Below are positions 1 through 13,200 of a DNA stretch of 64,000 bases, in pieces (the first letter of the stretch is position 1; every line of letters starts with the position of its first letter). Position numbers and translations under genes: made by a program. Under the pieces are notes generated by a model that made no database searches, had not been told where the DNA came from, and saw only the letters and a list, made by a program, of their open reading frames with translations. Origin of the DNA: Liolophura sinensis (taxonomy: Eukaryota > Mollusca > Polyplacophora > Chitonida > Chitonidae); NCBI RefSeq assembly GCF_032854445.1, contig NC_088297.1:8235375-8299374 (forward strand), written 5' to 3'.

Positions 1-1060
1 CTTGTTTTTTTTTTAATAGTATTGTCAGTTGTATTATTTGTCTATTTTGCTAAAATATATGTATTGAACTTATTCAAGCCTCTTTGTCTTTGCTTGTTTG
101 TGTACAAGCTAGTGTTTTTTCTCATCTTTACTTTCCGTTATTGTAACCTTTACACTAACCAAAGCGGTCATAATGTGAGTTTTAGTTACGGTGGAGGTCA
201 GGAGAGGGTGGGCTGTGCTATTTATTCCATTTTTTCCCATTCCTAAAAAGTCCCCCGAGAACCAAATAACATTTCCAGGTTTCTTCGTGGTTATCAAAAA
301 TGAACATTTGCCCGTGATTATTATCCACATTGTAGTCATTGTTAAAGATACAAAGAAAAAATGGAGCGTGATTACAAGATGTTTGGACGAAAAACAAACC
401 TATATATTCATTATCGATATGTAACTATATGCAGTTGAACCGAGAATAGGTTTCTTCGTTTGATTTCTTTTAATTTAAAAGAACACGTTGAGCCAAAATA
501 ACGCTACATGTATATATTTGGCTGGAGTCAGGAATAACAGATAACTGGTAAAAATCAGTTCAATATAGTAACGGAAAAAACAAATAACACATGTTGTCTT
601 CGTGTTATTAAAAACAACGAGAGAAAAAAAAAACACACACACACACATCCTGTACAGCCTACCAAGGCTAAGGAATGTTCCAGGTTTGTGTTAATATTTG
701 TCAAAAGTGTGATGGCGAATGAATGAAAAGAAATGTAGAAACGCTATTCACGTCGTCGTGGCAATTGTCAAAGCACAACAAGACATACTAGGATTTGGGC
801 AAGGCACAAACGTAAATCTGGTTGATGTGCATTTCGAAAATTTACATCAAAAACTTGTCACACAGTTTCCATGAATTTGAATCATTAAATTAAGACTTAA
901 CCTTGTACTTATACATCATTTACTTCATTGAAAAATCAATCATTGTGCAGTGGTGCTTTGGATAATGGCTTTATTTAAATCAAAAAAAAAAATTGGACTA
1001 CACATATGAAAGAAATATCAAAAATAATTTCGGATTATTGTATGATAGTAAAGAATGCCT
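1..1060. other. No gene recognised
   Basis: AT-rich non-coding DNA. The only ORFs are under 80 codons and have no recognisable domain. A short CA run lies near 632-646. No splice-consistent coding series was found. Confidence 0.5.
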
Positions 1061-1573
1061 GAATATGAAAACCCTGCATATCTTGTATTACTCCTTGATA
1101 TATCCTCACGGGTGAATATGAAAACCCTGCATATCTTGTATTATTTCTTGATATATCCTCATTGGTGAATATGAAAACCCTGCATATCTTGTATTATTTC
1201 TTGATATATCCTCACTGGTGAATATGAAAACCCTGCATATCTTGTATTACTCCTTGATATATCCTCACTGGTGAATATGAAAACCCTGCATATCTTGTAT
1301 TATTTCTTGATATATCCTCACGGGTGAATATGAAAACCCTGCATATCTTGTATTATTTCTTGATATATCCTCATTGGTGAATATGAAAACCCTGCATATC
1401 TTGTATTATTTCTTGATATATCCTCACGGGTGAATATGAAAACCCTGCATATCTTGTATTATTTCTTGATATATCCTCATTGGTGAATATGAAAACCCTG
1501 CATATCTTGTATTATTTCTGGATATATCCTCATTGGTGAATATGAAAACCCTGCATATCTTGTATTACTCCTC
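1061..1573 (+). repeat. 53-bp minisatellite, about 10 units
   Basis: Units begin with GAATATGAAAACCCTGCATA at 1061, 1114, 1167, 1220, 1273, 1326, 1379, 1432, 1485 and 1538 (partial last unit), an exact 53-bp spacing. Variation is confined to a few positions (ACTCC/ATTTC; CACGGG/CATTGG). The array runs straight into a degraded LINE coding fragment on its right. There are no spacers, so it is a tandem repeat and not a CRISPR. Confidence 0.93.
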
Positions 1574-1756
1574 ATCTGTCTTTATCAGGGGAAATACCAA
1601 TTCTCCTCATTCACTTCCATTGATTTCTCTTCTGAAAAAAAAGCTATTCGATTAATGCATAATGCTGAACATAACACGCACACAGCACCTTTGTTTAGGT
1701 CGCATTACATTTTACCCCTTCGCTTTTTAAATGATTTTCTTATACTCTTATTTGGG
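1574..1756 (+). pseudogene. LINE reverse-transcriptase C-terminal fragment, left part
   Basis: Allowing one indel in the A-run near 1640, this reads as the region after the RT domain of a CR1/Jockey-like non-LTR element: RGNTNSPHS, then AIRLMHNAEHNTHTAPLF and ILPLRFLNDF. The same segment in the LINE at 7985-9685 reads AIRIVTMSRSLEHTNPLF. Coding is interrupted at about 1756 by a SINE and resumes at about 2014. It is non-functional. Confidence 0.75.
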
Positions 1757-2013
1757 TGACCTCCCTCCCCAAGGGGTTTAGCACGCTGGCAAGGCGCAGG
1801 TACCTCTCACCAATGCGGTCGCCCTGAGTTCAAGTCCAGCTCATGCTGGCTTCCTCTCCAGATGGAGTGGAAAGGTGTGACAGCAACTTGCGGATAGTCG
1901 TGGGTTTCCCCGGGCTCTGCCCGGTTTCCTCTCACCATAATGCTGGCCGCCGTCGTATAAGTGAAATATTCTTGAGTACAGAATAAAACACCAATCAAAT
2001 AAATAAATAAATA
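1757..2013 (+). mobile_element. tRNA-derived SINE, family 1, inserted in a LINE
   Basis: This is a near full-length copy of the commonest SINE in the window. It holds a degraded tRNA-like head, a B-box-like GAGTTCAAGTCC near 1828, a body with GGTTTCCTCTCACCATAATG and the tail CACCAATCAAATAAATAAAT. It splits a LINE reading frame, so it inserted after the LINE. Confidence 0.88.
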
Positions 2014-2256
2014 CTACCTGTAGATTTCCACTCGACATTGGAAAGGATTCAAAATATTCACCATCACACAGCTAGACATTCTACACTAAACCTCTTTCGA
2101 CCGTTTCATAGAACAAATCTCTCTTTTTTCTGTATAACAAAGGTCCCCGTCAATGGAATAAATTTCCTCATAGTCTTACAGTATGCCCAGCAATATCTGC
2201 TCACACGAGGAACCGTAAACTATACTTACTTAAAATGGTGGTTTTATCCATAAATA
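2014..2256 (+). pseudogene. LINE C-terminal fragment, right part
   Basis: This continues the LINE split by the SINE at 1757-2013. The frame reads NLFRPFHRTNLSFF, then KVPVNGINFL and LKWWFYP, a divergent form of the GPREWNKLP-type ending of CR1/Jockey-like elements (compare 9240-9430). It has a short ORF from 2038 to 2253 but is a relic. Confidence 0.72.
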
Positions 2257-2499
2257 TTTTTTGTCTTATACTCTACAGACAATAGTATTTGTAGGCGTAA
2301 CACTACTATACTGATCTTCTCCTTAATCTCAATTAAAACAAATTTTATTTAAGTTTTAACAGGGATAGAACAATCCTCCCATAGGTTTTATTCACGCCTT
2401 TCCAACTGTCATTTTACGTAAATATGTTGTAAATATCTGGTGAAATAAGAAAAAAATCAATCAAAATTCAAGTAAAAATATTTTACGAATTCTTATTGC

Positions 2500-2553
2500 T
2501 AGCCTCTGTCGTATAAGTGAAATATCCCTCAGTACTGTGTAAGACATCAATTA
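2500..2553 (+). repeat. SINE family 1 tail fragment
   Basis: It reads CTGTCGTATAAGTGAAATAT followed by a corrupted AGTACTGTGTAAGACATCAA. This matches the last ~50 bp of family 1. The head and body are missing. Confidence 0.6.
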
Positions 2554-2845
2554 CGAATCAATTTTTTTCGTATTGATTATTTGCAGTTTCAAAATACTCT
2601 TATACTTTTCAGAATATAAGCTAAATATGTGCTTCATAAAAAAATATGTGCAAGGTTTGGATCAAATTTTGCATTTGGTCATTTTTGCATCCCGTGGATA
2701 ATCAGTTTGCAGAAAGTATGAACAATTTATTTTTCCTGAAAAGTTCAGATGTTTATCTCGATTTCAAGGGCGATCTAATGTCTATACAAGTGCGTATTTA
2801 ATCACTTCTATATTTCATACCAGAAAGAAAGGCTCGAAATCGGAG

Positions 2846-3106
2846 AACCCCAACGTCGTCAGATCATACGATAGACTTTTAAAATGATACTTGTTGCTGT
2901 CTCGCTCTTTATCGAGAGGTTAGAACAAGGAAACAGGACTGGTTGGCCTGGGGTCAATATAATGTGACTGGCTGGGGTGTCATGCCTATTTCCTTCGGCA
3001 TGATACTGCAGTGGCGGCAGGGACTTGCCCTGCCACAAGAAGAGTACGACGTAAAACTCCAAAGCAAACATACAAACATACATACCAGAAAAAGATACAC
3101 AAACCA
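2846..3106 (+). mobile_element. SINE, family 3
   Basis: Shares a body with 54391-54722 (opposite strand) and a fragment at 33717-33875: GGAAACAGGACTGGTTGGCC, AATATAATGTGACTGGCTGG, and GGCATGATACTGCAGTGGCG. The 3' end is GAGTACGACGTAAAACTCCA followed by a CATA-type tetranucleotide tail. The head is poorly preserved. Confidence 0.7.
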
Positions 3107-4040
3107 TATTTTCAGTGTCTGAAAGTTCAAAATATACTGCAGCTTATCTGTTCGCATCAATTGTAGCTACATGTACAGTATCTTAAATTAAAGTTTAAAG
3201 AAATATTTCCACTGTTAATGCAGGGCAGACTATAGCCTAGCACTGGTGTAAGTGAAATTCAGCGTTCTCAATGCTCTAAGCAATCTTAAAAATATTTTCA
3301 AATGGCTATTGTGTTTTCAGTTAAGATTAACTTTGTTCTGTTTATTTAATTGCACCTTGAAGTACAAACTTGAATCCCTAAAGGCGCTGGCCTCTGTTTA
3401 TATCAAAAAAATTGTCAGCATTAAATCGTGAAATAAGGAGGCTTCACGCGCGAACGTAGCGGAAGTTAGCCTGGGCGTTTTTAAGAATACAAAGCACAGA
3501 GCGACGAATCCTCATTCAGCTAACTTAAAAATTAAAACATCTAATTTCGCATAACACCAAGGTCAGTGATAAATATTTCAGTGTTGTGTCAACTATATCA
3601 GAGACGTCAAATAAATTGTTAATAATATAACTGCTTTTTTATAGCTAATTCTGCTTAAGCCATGGTGCTATAAGCGGTGTATAATTTGCTGCTATTTAAA
3701 CAGTTACACTAAAGAGTATTTCGCTTATCTAACGCGCTCGGTTTTACAGATGGACAAAAAGGAACGGGTGAAATAAACGGCTGACTTTTGGTAATATAAC
3801 TGACAAACTTTCGCGCCTGTGTTACAGATTTTCACTTATATCATATCAGTGGAAGACTGGCTGTCTCAAACGACCTTCATGTAAGGCGACATTTACTACC
3901 ATCCGACCCCCGACCACTACACGTTTATTTGACGAGGATATCTAGGGACAACTTCTGAAAAGTCAGGATTGGTTTGTAAGTGGATCGCATTATATCTGCA
4001 GATTGTTCAAGATGAATTGATAACTGTTCATTTGTAATAG
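3107..4040. other. No gene recognised
   Basis: Unique-looking AT-rich DNA without a supported coding region, RNA gene or recognised repeat. Confidence 0.45.
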
Positions 4041-4231
4041 ATTTATTTTATTTATTTGATTGGTGTTTTACGCCGTACTTAAGAATATTTCACTTATACG
4101 ACGGCGGCCACCATTATGGTGGGAGGAAACAGGGCAGAGCCCGGGGGAAACCCACGACCACCCGCGGGCTGCTGGAAGACCATCCCACTTACGACCGGAG
4201 AGGAAGCCAGCATGAGGCTTGGGTTCGAACT
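4041..4231 (-). mobile_element. SINE family 1, truncated
   Basis: On the + strand it starts with the reverse-complement tail (TTTATTTGATTGGTGTTTTA), then CGGCGGCCACCATTATGGTG, and ends near GTTCGAAC. The tRNA-like A-box end is missing. Confidence 0.85.
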
Positions 4232-4565
4232 ACTTCAGACATGAAACGTTACTAACCCAGTCAAGGGTCGTACTAAAGCGATTTGAAAGATAGTCGTTCA
4301 TATCATGAACACACGTGAGCAGCAGAGGCTTACATGGAAATATAAAAAATAAAAAAATAAAAGTTTTGAACGAACATTCACGATCTATAACTACTACCGA
4401 TTACCACAAACAGTGGTGCAACGGGACTTTCAGAAATATCCTTATCCACGCCAGGGACTGAACCATGCTCTTGCGTCTGAGCAATATGAGGACAAGCATC
4501 ACAACCGCGTTTGTTGCAAACCGGTACTCCGTGATATAGAATGCGAAATTATATATTTAATTAAT

Positions 4566-4860
4566 TAGTTCATTTGTTGTTTAACGCCACCCTTAGAAAT
4601 TTGACATAGCGATAAGTTGTATGGTTGTAGGAAACAGGAGTGTCCGCACCTTCTCACGTGTGACGTACACACAGGCACTCCTCTTTGTTGGGAGACAAAC
4701 AGTTGTTAACTGATGTTTATAAACTACGCAAGCAAGGGTAGTGAACCACGTGTTTTCACTAAGTTCCACAAACCAATGAGAGCAGATAAATCCACAAACT
4801 GTCTGTCCAAAGATTTGAACCAATATTTCGCTTGTCCCAGGGATTAGAAATGCAAGCTAC
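4566..4860 (-). repeat. Probable degraded SINE-like element
   Basis: The left edge TTGTTGTTTAACGCCACCCT resembles the reverse complement of the tail motif shared by the SINEs here. TTTGAACCAATATTTCGCTT near the right edge is a weak B-box resemblance. No second copy was seen in the window. Confidence 0.3.
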
Positions 4861-6590
4861 ATAACGACTAGACGATATCTTTTTTTTTTAAAGCAACACA
4901 TACTCGATAGCCGTATAGCTTATATAAAGCCTTAAGAGATGCGCTAGGTGAGAATTAAGTTATTAACACATGCAGCTCCAGTTCTACAGATATACAGTTA
5001 TACAGAACCATACTTACGAGATATTGGATAATAGACAAATATAACATCATTCACGGATTAGTGTGTAATGTAAATGCCTCACTTTCTCAATTTTTCAAGA
5101 ATAGCCAGATCGGGTTGTCCAACTTCAGCTTGTGACAGAGATGTCTACATTTTTGTGACGAGTGAATCCTGACACTCTCAAGAAATGATTTAAAATTTAA
5201 ATTTAATGATTATTAAATTTAAAAGAAAGTCTCTTTTATGAATGATGCCAGAATGTATTATGTCTCGGCACTAGATTGTTCTGTCACTGCAGCCGATCAT
5301 TCTGCTAAATAATTCTTTATTAATTTAACATACACATTTACAATAAAGTAACATGATATTATGTTAAATATCAGGTCATAATGACGCCATGCATTTTACC
5401 ATCCCTCAGACAACAGGTTTTCTGTTAAAATTAATAAATGACTTTTTTGAGTGTACATGTACAGGTTATTGCTTAACCTTCCTGCGCCAAGTACAGCAGG
5501 CCTGAGGGTCCCGAAAGGGGACTTCCGTGTTACTACCCACGGGCTATTCTGAACATTTTCTCACACAGTTTATGTGGTCACGTGCTCAAGAGATAACACC
5601 TGTACCAGGTTGATCAACCAGGCTTAATGTATGGAGGAGATATTTCGCTGACGCTGGTACCGCTCTGCCACAAGGTGGCCATTTTGTATGTGCCGACGGT
5701 ACAAATACGTACTCACGCCATTTTGTACGTGTCTACCGTACAGATACGTAAGCAAAAGCAAAAATACTTAAAATTATGAAATGAAATATATGAAGTTACA
5801 TCAAAGAAATAAGTAAGCAGTCAGAAATTTTGACTTTTGAAAATACAATAACAGAATAATATAAGTATAGGCCTCTAAAATCTCAGGTGAAGATGGGCTT
5901 GGGATTTCTGCACTCATAGACTTTCTGTCAGATTTATTGCACTTTTAAGCAAAGATTGAGTACTTTTTATAGGCCTTTAATTTAAACTGGATATTCAAAA
6001 ATATTTATACGACCAATAGATGGCTTCTGTAGATCAAACAAGGAAACAATAACAAAAAACGAGTAATTACACACATCACAGTATGTAAAATGTTTTATTT
6101 TAATTATCGAAGTTGTAAGTGCCATCTTATATTTCACAGTGCCAGTTATACAGGGATTTTTCCCACCTTAGTGTTAGCGTACGGCGTAAAACACAAATCA
6201 AATAAGTGAATACGAGTTACGTGCAGGCCTGTACTATGGTGTCAACGTTGCCAGAAACTTGAAAATGTACTTGTGAACGTATAAACCCTATAACTGGCTT
6301 CTTATATTTGTGCAACATTTTGTATACAGCCTAATTCTCTCTTTCATACTGAGTTCGTAGATGCGGCCAAAAATAAATAGCTGCTTCCGCGTTACAATCT
6401 GGGTATACCGGATGAACCGGAGATATCACACTATCAAACTGAATATGTGAATATGTCATGAAGGAATGTCTTCAATAGCAAGATATCATCTGCGTTATTA
6501 CCATTGTTATTTTTACATTAAATATGTAAACAAGCCGCCATATCAGAAGTAGACATCGGGTTTTTGATTCAAATTGTGCTGACTGGCCTT
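4861..6590. other. Upstream flank of the protease gene, no gene recognised
   Basis: No coding exon was recognised. A SINE-tail scrap (TACGGCGTAAAACACAAATC) lies near 6181-6200. The rest looks unique and AT-rich. Distal regulatory DNA for the gene starting at 6863 may lie here, but nothing specific can be named. Confidence 0.4.
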
Positions 6591-6653
6591 TGGATACTTG
6601 GGTCATGGTACCGCCTTACTACGACTACCTGTTACCTGTGACACTTAACATCA

Positions 6654-6684
6654 CCCCCCCCCCCCCCCCCCCCACACACACACC
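6654..6684. repeat. Poly-C run followed by CA repeats
   Basis: Twenty C residues (6654-6673) followed by ACACACACAC, about 110 bp upstream of the TATA box of the protease gene. Its length may be unstable or mis-assembled. Confidence 0.9.
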
Positions 6685-6790
6685 CCGCGGCAATCAAAGC
6701 ATTCACTACGTTACATTCACTATCAGTGCCAGTATCGCCAACATTTTGGCCAACTCAGGGTTCCTAGGCAGAACATAAGACTGCTTTGCC

Positions 6791-6820
6791 TATAAATACT
6801 GGAAACGCTGGGTCAGTACC
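6791..6820 (+). promoter_or_regulatory. Core promoter: TATA box and initiator-like site
   Basis: TATAAATA at 6791-6798 is followed by TCAGTA (6813-6818), an initiator-like sequence 22 bp from the first T of the TATA box to the T of the site. The spacing is slightly short but plausible. The ATG of the protease lies at 6863 in ACCAAGATGT, giving a predicted 5' leader of about 45-50 nt. This is inferred from motifs only. Confidence 0.6.
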
Positions 6821-6862
6821 ACACCGATCTAACATTGCCATTGTCACCAGTTCGTCACCAAG

Positions 6863-7240
6863 ATGTCTTCGCAAAGCCATCAGTTGTGGAGCCTGCTCTC
6901 ACAGGTGCTGTTCTCGTGTCTCCTGTTGAATGCCGTTGCCCTTCCAATCGGTACCCATGGTCCAAATCATGAAACTACTGGCGAGTCTCAGGACGTCAGT
7001 CAGGGGCAAACACTTCAGGGAGATAATCCCATTTTGGGGCAAAGGCCAGCTAACGTCTCTGGGAAGGCACCTCGTTCAGTGTCAGCGGATGATTCTGCTT
7101 TTGATCCGAGTTTTGCGGCAGAAGTCCAAGAGCTGGCGGGAAAGACGTGGAACCTTGACCGCTGTTTATTCGTGGTTCAGCTCCGCCTTGGGGACAAGAT
7201 ACTTAATCAGAGATTCTTCTACTGCACGGAGTCAGACGCC
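6863..7240 (+). CDS. Protease exon 1: signal peptide and start of propeptide
   Basis: Encodes residues 1-126. The hydrophobic core VLFSCLLLNAVA ends at a likely signal-peptidase site (AVA/LPIG, 26/27). The rest is a low-complexity Ser/Gln/Gly-rich propeptide. The donor is GACGCC/GTAAGT, phase 0. The start is set by the first ATG after the TATA box. Confidence 0.85.
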
Positions 7241-10200
7241 GTAAGTCTCATTACTATTACGTGACCAGTATTTAGGTCAACTAACATAGCTATAGATATC
7301 GTAAAAGAGGCACAGACGTCCTACATAACTCAATACGTAACGGTTTATTAAACACAATGCCCTCCTGAAAATATCATAGATATACGCGTGGCCTTGACAC
7401 CTTCAAGGTTACATTTGAGATACATGTATCCATTATGGACAACGTATATATTAGCATGGTACACGAACTGAATACTTATTTCATTCATTGACCTTAGGTT
7501 TTTAGTGGCTTGTGTTAAACGTCATTTTGGGAATTGGCCTTGCCATTATTGGCCTGGGACGTCCATTTTGGTTTGGTTCGACACATAGACCTTGTCGCAT
7601 ACCAATAGCCATTGGACAACCAGATCACGTGTTCATCTTTGATGCGGTTTTGCGTGAGGAGGTATCTAGAGGCGTAGTGCGAGAAAACCAGTTTCCTTCG
7701 GGATCTGGTTTCCTCCTCACAAAATTTTGACCACCATCATACGAGTGAAACATTCTTGAAAACGGCAACTCTCGAAGAAACTCTCCTTTTCAGCTCAAGA
7801 TTGGGTTCCATTTTAAAGTCAGTCTACGTCATTGTGAAGCATGTCGTACCTTAAAGCTGGAACAGCGCCTTACGTTTGTTACCATGGCTACAGTTATTGT
7901 GAAAACCTCAACACAGGAACGTTGAATTTGTGTAAAAGTGAACGGGCTTAAACATTTTTCAGAGTAGTTTTAATTCTTCTTCTAGCAACAAACTTCCGTA
8001 TACGGGTACCAATCATTATTAATATGTCGTTCTCATCATGCGTCGTCCCCGATATTCTAAAAAAGAGCAAAAGTGTTCCCGGTTTACAAAGCTGGTAGAC
8101 ATGACCTATTAGAAAACTATAGACCAATATCTATTCTTCCGTGTCTAGGCAAAATATTAGAAAAACTTGCTACCAATTCTATCATTGATTATCTCGAGTC
8201 ATATAACATAATTGATAGTAACCAGTATGGTTTCAGAAGGAACCATTCCACTCAGTACGCCGCCTGCTCATTATATGACAAAGTTATAACCGCTAGGGAG
8301 AACAAGAATTACACTGTGGCTACCTTCCTTGACTTGTCAAAGGCTTTTGACACTGTCAATCATAACATTCTGCTTTCAAAACTAGATCACTATGGCTTCC
8401 GGGACCTGTCAAAGGACTGGCTAGGTAGCTACCTGTCAAATGTACATACTTCAACAATGTCTTGCCGGAATCCACAGACGTTACATGTGGTGTACCTCAA
8501 GGGTAGATTCTGGGACCAATCATATTCTTATTGCATATAAATGACATATCAAAAGTAACAGACGTCCTAAATATTATACTCTGTGCAGGCCATACTGCCA
8601 TAAGCTTTTCCTGTGAAAATGTCGATGAGGCTATCACGACTTCATCTTACGAGCTAGGAAAGCTGAGCACTTGATTCTGTGCAAACCGCCTTTCGCTTAA
8701 TGTTAACAAAACAAAGTATATGTTATTCTCACTCCCGAGTAGATATAGACCACAAACTACTGTTCCCTTGACTATTTCTGAGACAGAGGTTAAGCGAGTC
8801 AGGGAGTTCAAATTTCTTGGTTTTATGTTTAACGAAAAGCTAAACTGGACGTCATACATAGATTCTATTCGAAAAAAGGTCTCGAGGAATCTAGGTATAT
8901 TAAACAACATAAAGGGCTCGGTGAATAAGAAAACACTTTTCATCCTTCATTGTACTTTGATCCACCCTTACTTTTCGTGCAGGAATATTTTGTGGGCAAA
9001 CACATATAAGTTTCACTTGCAACCTCCGCAAATATTGCAAAAACGCGCTATTCGAATTGTGACTATGTCTAGGTCCCTAGAACACACAAATCCACTTTTT
9101 TGTACTCTTGAAATTCTGCCCATATCTGAATTGAACATTTTCTCTACTAATATGATAATGCATAAATTTTTTTATCACCCTCGAAGTATTACCACCTGGC
9201 TTTAATAATTACATTATTAAAAACACTGACGTACGTCACTATGGCACAACACGTTAGCCATTAGATCTGTATCGAACCCTCTTTAAAAGTAATCTGTCTT
9301 ATCGTTCACTTAAAGTAGCTGGCCCTCGGGAATGGAACAAACTCCCTTCATACTTACGCAATATTCAGTCAATTTCCTTATTCAAATCTAAAATGAAATC
9401 GTATATGCCACAGCACTTATTCTCCGTTTAGTCTAACACACAATAATATACTTGATAGTCGTTAATATAAGCACCTGTATATATTATTTATTAATTTACT
9501 TTCTTCACAGGAACAGATAATCACCATGATTATAATCAGCATAGTTCACATGCCCGTATTATATACAAACTGTATGTTAATGGGATAGAGCAAGTTCCAT
9601 GGAGCTTTATTCCCGCCAGTATGTTTCTGTATGTTTATATGAATCTTATGTTTTGTATATTATATTGGTGAATAAACAAATAAACAAGTCGTTTTTCTTA
9701 AAAATGTAGTCGCAAAAAAGAACGTATTTAACACAAATGTCTGTAATGATTGGCTACTTTTAGTAAACTTACAAAAGACTCTGCTGTCACTCTGCAGTTG
9801 AAAGCATCGTTGGAAGAGTTGGCAAAATTTTGAAGTGACCCTACTCACATTCTGGTTAGCACAAGCATGCCCACAAAAATTTAAATTCATAATGAAAACT
9901 TCATACGCGAGAATTTATTATCAAATCCAGGTATGTGAAATAAAAACACGCAGAAAACGAACAATGAGCGTCTCTGTCTATATCTATTATTTCTGACAGC
10001 CCCTTCACCCTGACTTCAAAGTTAACGACATTATTTTATTTTTTTGGTTGTTTAATGGTTTCAGCGCGTCTTACTATTATTAATGTACGGTAAGGCGGTA
10101 GCTAGTGTGTATGCACCGGGGGAGTGGGATGGCCGCTATGTTTGATATGGGAAGCAGGAAATAAAGGTCTAAGTCTCTGTACTGATAAAGGCACACTAAC

Positions 10201-13200
10201 AAATATGATATACGCTGCTGCTAACTGTCAGAATGAGGGTCTCGCACTGTGTTCACAACATAATCTTCTCGGCCGGAATTACTAGCCCTTGAATAATGAG
10301 GTACTGGGTTCGAATCCGACTCCCTCTAATTTTATCTCGGCTGCAAGTCAGCATGCTGTTCGGACGTTTTCTTTACGCTTGGCTGGAATTCTTTTCCTTA
10401 CAGACTTGGTCGCTGTTAAATAAATGTTTTTCATTATGGCGTAAAAGGAAATGAAAAAATAAATAACATCGGCGTAGTATACTTGACATCGTGTGACTCA
10501 AGAGCACAGCCGAAACATGGACTACAAGTGTCGATCCTACAATCTCATTTGACTGCAGCCAGAAAGTGTCATTTTAGGGTAGCTGTTACTTTTTACTCCT
10601 TTACCGTCCTCATCTCTTTTTTTTTTTTTCACTTTCCTTTACAGTTGAAGCTAGCGCCATTGTTGATGGGAGAGACTCTGCTTGAACGATTGTACGTCTG
10701 GTGCCGAACAGCGCAGCTTTACAACAGCATCTCTAGCGACGCCGTAAGTTTTGCATACTCTCAAAAAAAATTATCTGTTAAATTAAACAAAAACAAAAAA
10801 AAAAACAAAGAAAAAAATGCCAACAAATAATGTGACCTTAGTTATTTCAGACGAGGTATGGATAAGGTCCACACGGCCACGGCTATTTTGCTTTTGATGT
10901 ACTTTGTAACTCTGGATCAAATTTTAATTTTATGAGGCCATTTTAGATAAATTGGAAATGCCGTGTCGAGTCACTGGTACCCTACGCACACATGACAAAA
11001 CAGGAAATACCGTGTTGCGCCACTAGTACCGTACACGCATATGACAAACAGGTTTGGGGTGAAATCAGCGGAAACAGTTGCTTTCTAGGGTTATCAAAAA
11101 ATTACTCCGTATGATCGGTATAACTTGATAACATACCAACACATTCCACATTTTTGGTGTGTATGAATTGACTTGCTTTAATGTTTAAGTTATGGAGCAT
11201 GACAAAAAAGGCACGTTCCTTAAACTTTGAGCACCATACTTTTTCTGTGCTCAAATACATTTGTTATTTTCGTTGAGTTTTGTCAACAATTTCAAAGTCG
11301 GGTGCTCTATTCAGAGGTTTGTTTCATTATTTGCAGACTTCGTTTGATGTAAGAGAACTGAACCTTCTAGACGGCGATATGTTTTTAAGTCGAGAAAACG
11401 TGGACATCGTTTTAGCAGAGTTTTTTCCCAGTTCGGAGTTGCGCGGCCTAGCCATGGACGCTGCTCTGGCCCAGCAAAGACGAGGGTCGCAAGGAGGTCA
11501 TAGACATGGTTCAGGGAGGAGGGCCAAGAGAAAGGTCATTGTTGACAGAAGTCGGCTATGGTTTCGCGCCGTAGTTCCGTACAAAATATCTAATCTATTT
11601 TCACGTAAGTTTCCTTCCCTTATTCTTTATGTACTTGCCTTCTCAAAAGGCCCCGTGTGAGAGAAATGGAGAAATGTTGAATTTCATATTTTGTATATAT
11701 ATATATATATATATAGGCCCTATATATATTATTATTATTATTTCTTTATAATGTTTATTATTGTAGACTGAAAAAGTTGCATTACCAGAAGTAAAATTGG
11801 AATTAATCGAAACTGTATTTTTTTTGGAGGGGGAACAAAAAACCAGCGACCTGCAAACCACTGACCTGCAGCAAGTGCCTGGCAAACAGATCGCTCCGGT
11901 GGTCAAATAATTGGAGGTCGGGAGATATAGTTGAAAAATTGCTAAGTGCGACGTTAAACTCCAAATATACATGCACACATACTTCACAAAGATTCTAACA
12001 GCCAGAGCTTACTCTTGATAGAACTAACGTGCAACACTTATGTCCCGTTCATCCATATTGTAGCAAAGCGTCATAAAGTTTCCCCTTATCAGTCACTAAT
12101 TTGAACAATTGTTTTGTTTTGCTTTGATGACAGTTAATGAGCAGTTCCTCCGTAAAGCTATCTCCGAGTGGGAGGAGAAGACGTGTGTCCGATTCGTGGA
12201 GAATAACGTTCGGCGGAATATTGCGCTATCAGGTGTCAACTTTGTTCTCCAAAGAGGTACAGGGTAAGTATTACAATGGAGTGGTTTTTACCAAAAACTA
12301 ACGAAAAACGTAATTCGTTGCTTTCGAAAATATTCATTCATGCATGGTAACTTCATTTACCGTTATATATGCGATGGTTTTGTGTAAAAGTTTACATTGT
12401 TATCAAGTATATTAAGTCGCTGCCAAGCCATCCATAGAATAAACAAGTTTCGAACCTTCTGTTGCCTTATCAAGGTAAATAACTAGAAAAAAACAAGCTT
12501 TTTTTTTAGACATACAGTCATGGAAAAAATTATTAGACCACTCATATTTTCTTTGGTTTCTTGTTCATTTTAATGCCTGGCAACCCTAAAGGTGTATTAA
12601 CCGAAGATTACAATGAATACGACAAAAATCCAGCTGATTCCATAATACTTTGTCGCATTTGATATGCTTTAAGGTCAGTTGTATTCCTAGGGTGTATGCG
12701 AGGCAATTTCATGCTTTCCATTTACATGCAGACTTACATACAGAGTGGTTTCCTGTTTACATGTAGGCTTACATAAATAGGGGTCTCTTGTTTATATATT
12801 AAGACGCAGCACAACTCGGTAGTTGTCAGCTCTCATAATGTCTAAAACGAAAGAATTATGTGGAGCCAGAAAGGCAGCCATCTTGGCACAGCTGGATACT
12901 GGATTGAGCGAGCGACAAGTGGCCAAAAAACTGAAGATCTCTAAGACAACAGTTCATTACACCAAGAAAAAGCAAGCCGAACATGGTACTACAAAACTGC
13001 TAGCTGGTCGAGGCAGGAAACGTCTTTCTACCCCATGAGATGACCGAGCACTCATTCGGTCCTGTATCAAGAATCGTCGTCAGACCTCCAGAGACCTTAG
13101 AAATGAGTGGGCATTGTCAACAAATGTGACTTGTTCAGCAAGAACAGTTCGAAACCGACTTCTTGAAGCTGGTCTAAAGTCGCTCAGGGCACGGAAGAAG

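Noticed and set aside
1061-1573. CRISPR-like regular repeat array
   Set aside because: Units are contiguous with no spacers, and the window is clearly animal nuclear DNA. It is a minisatellite. The same applies to 21058-23842.
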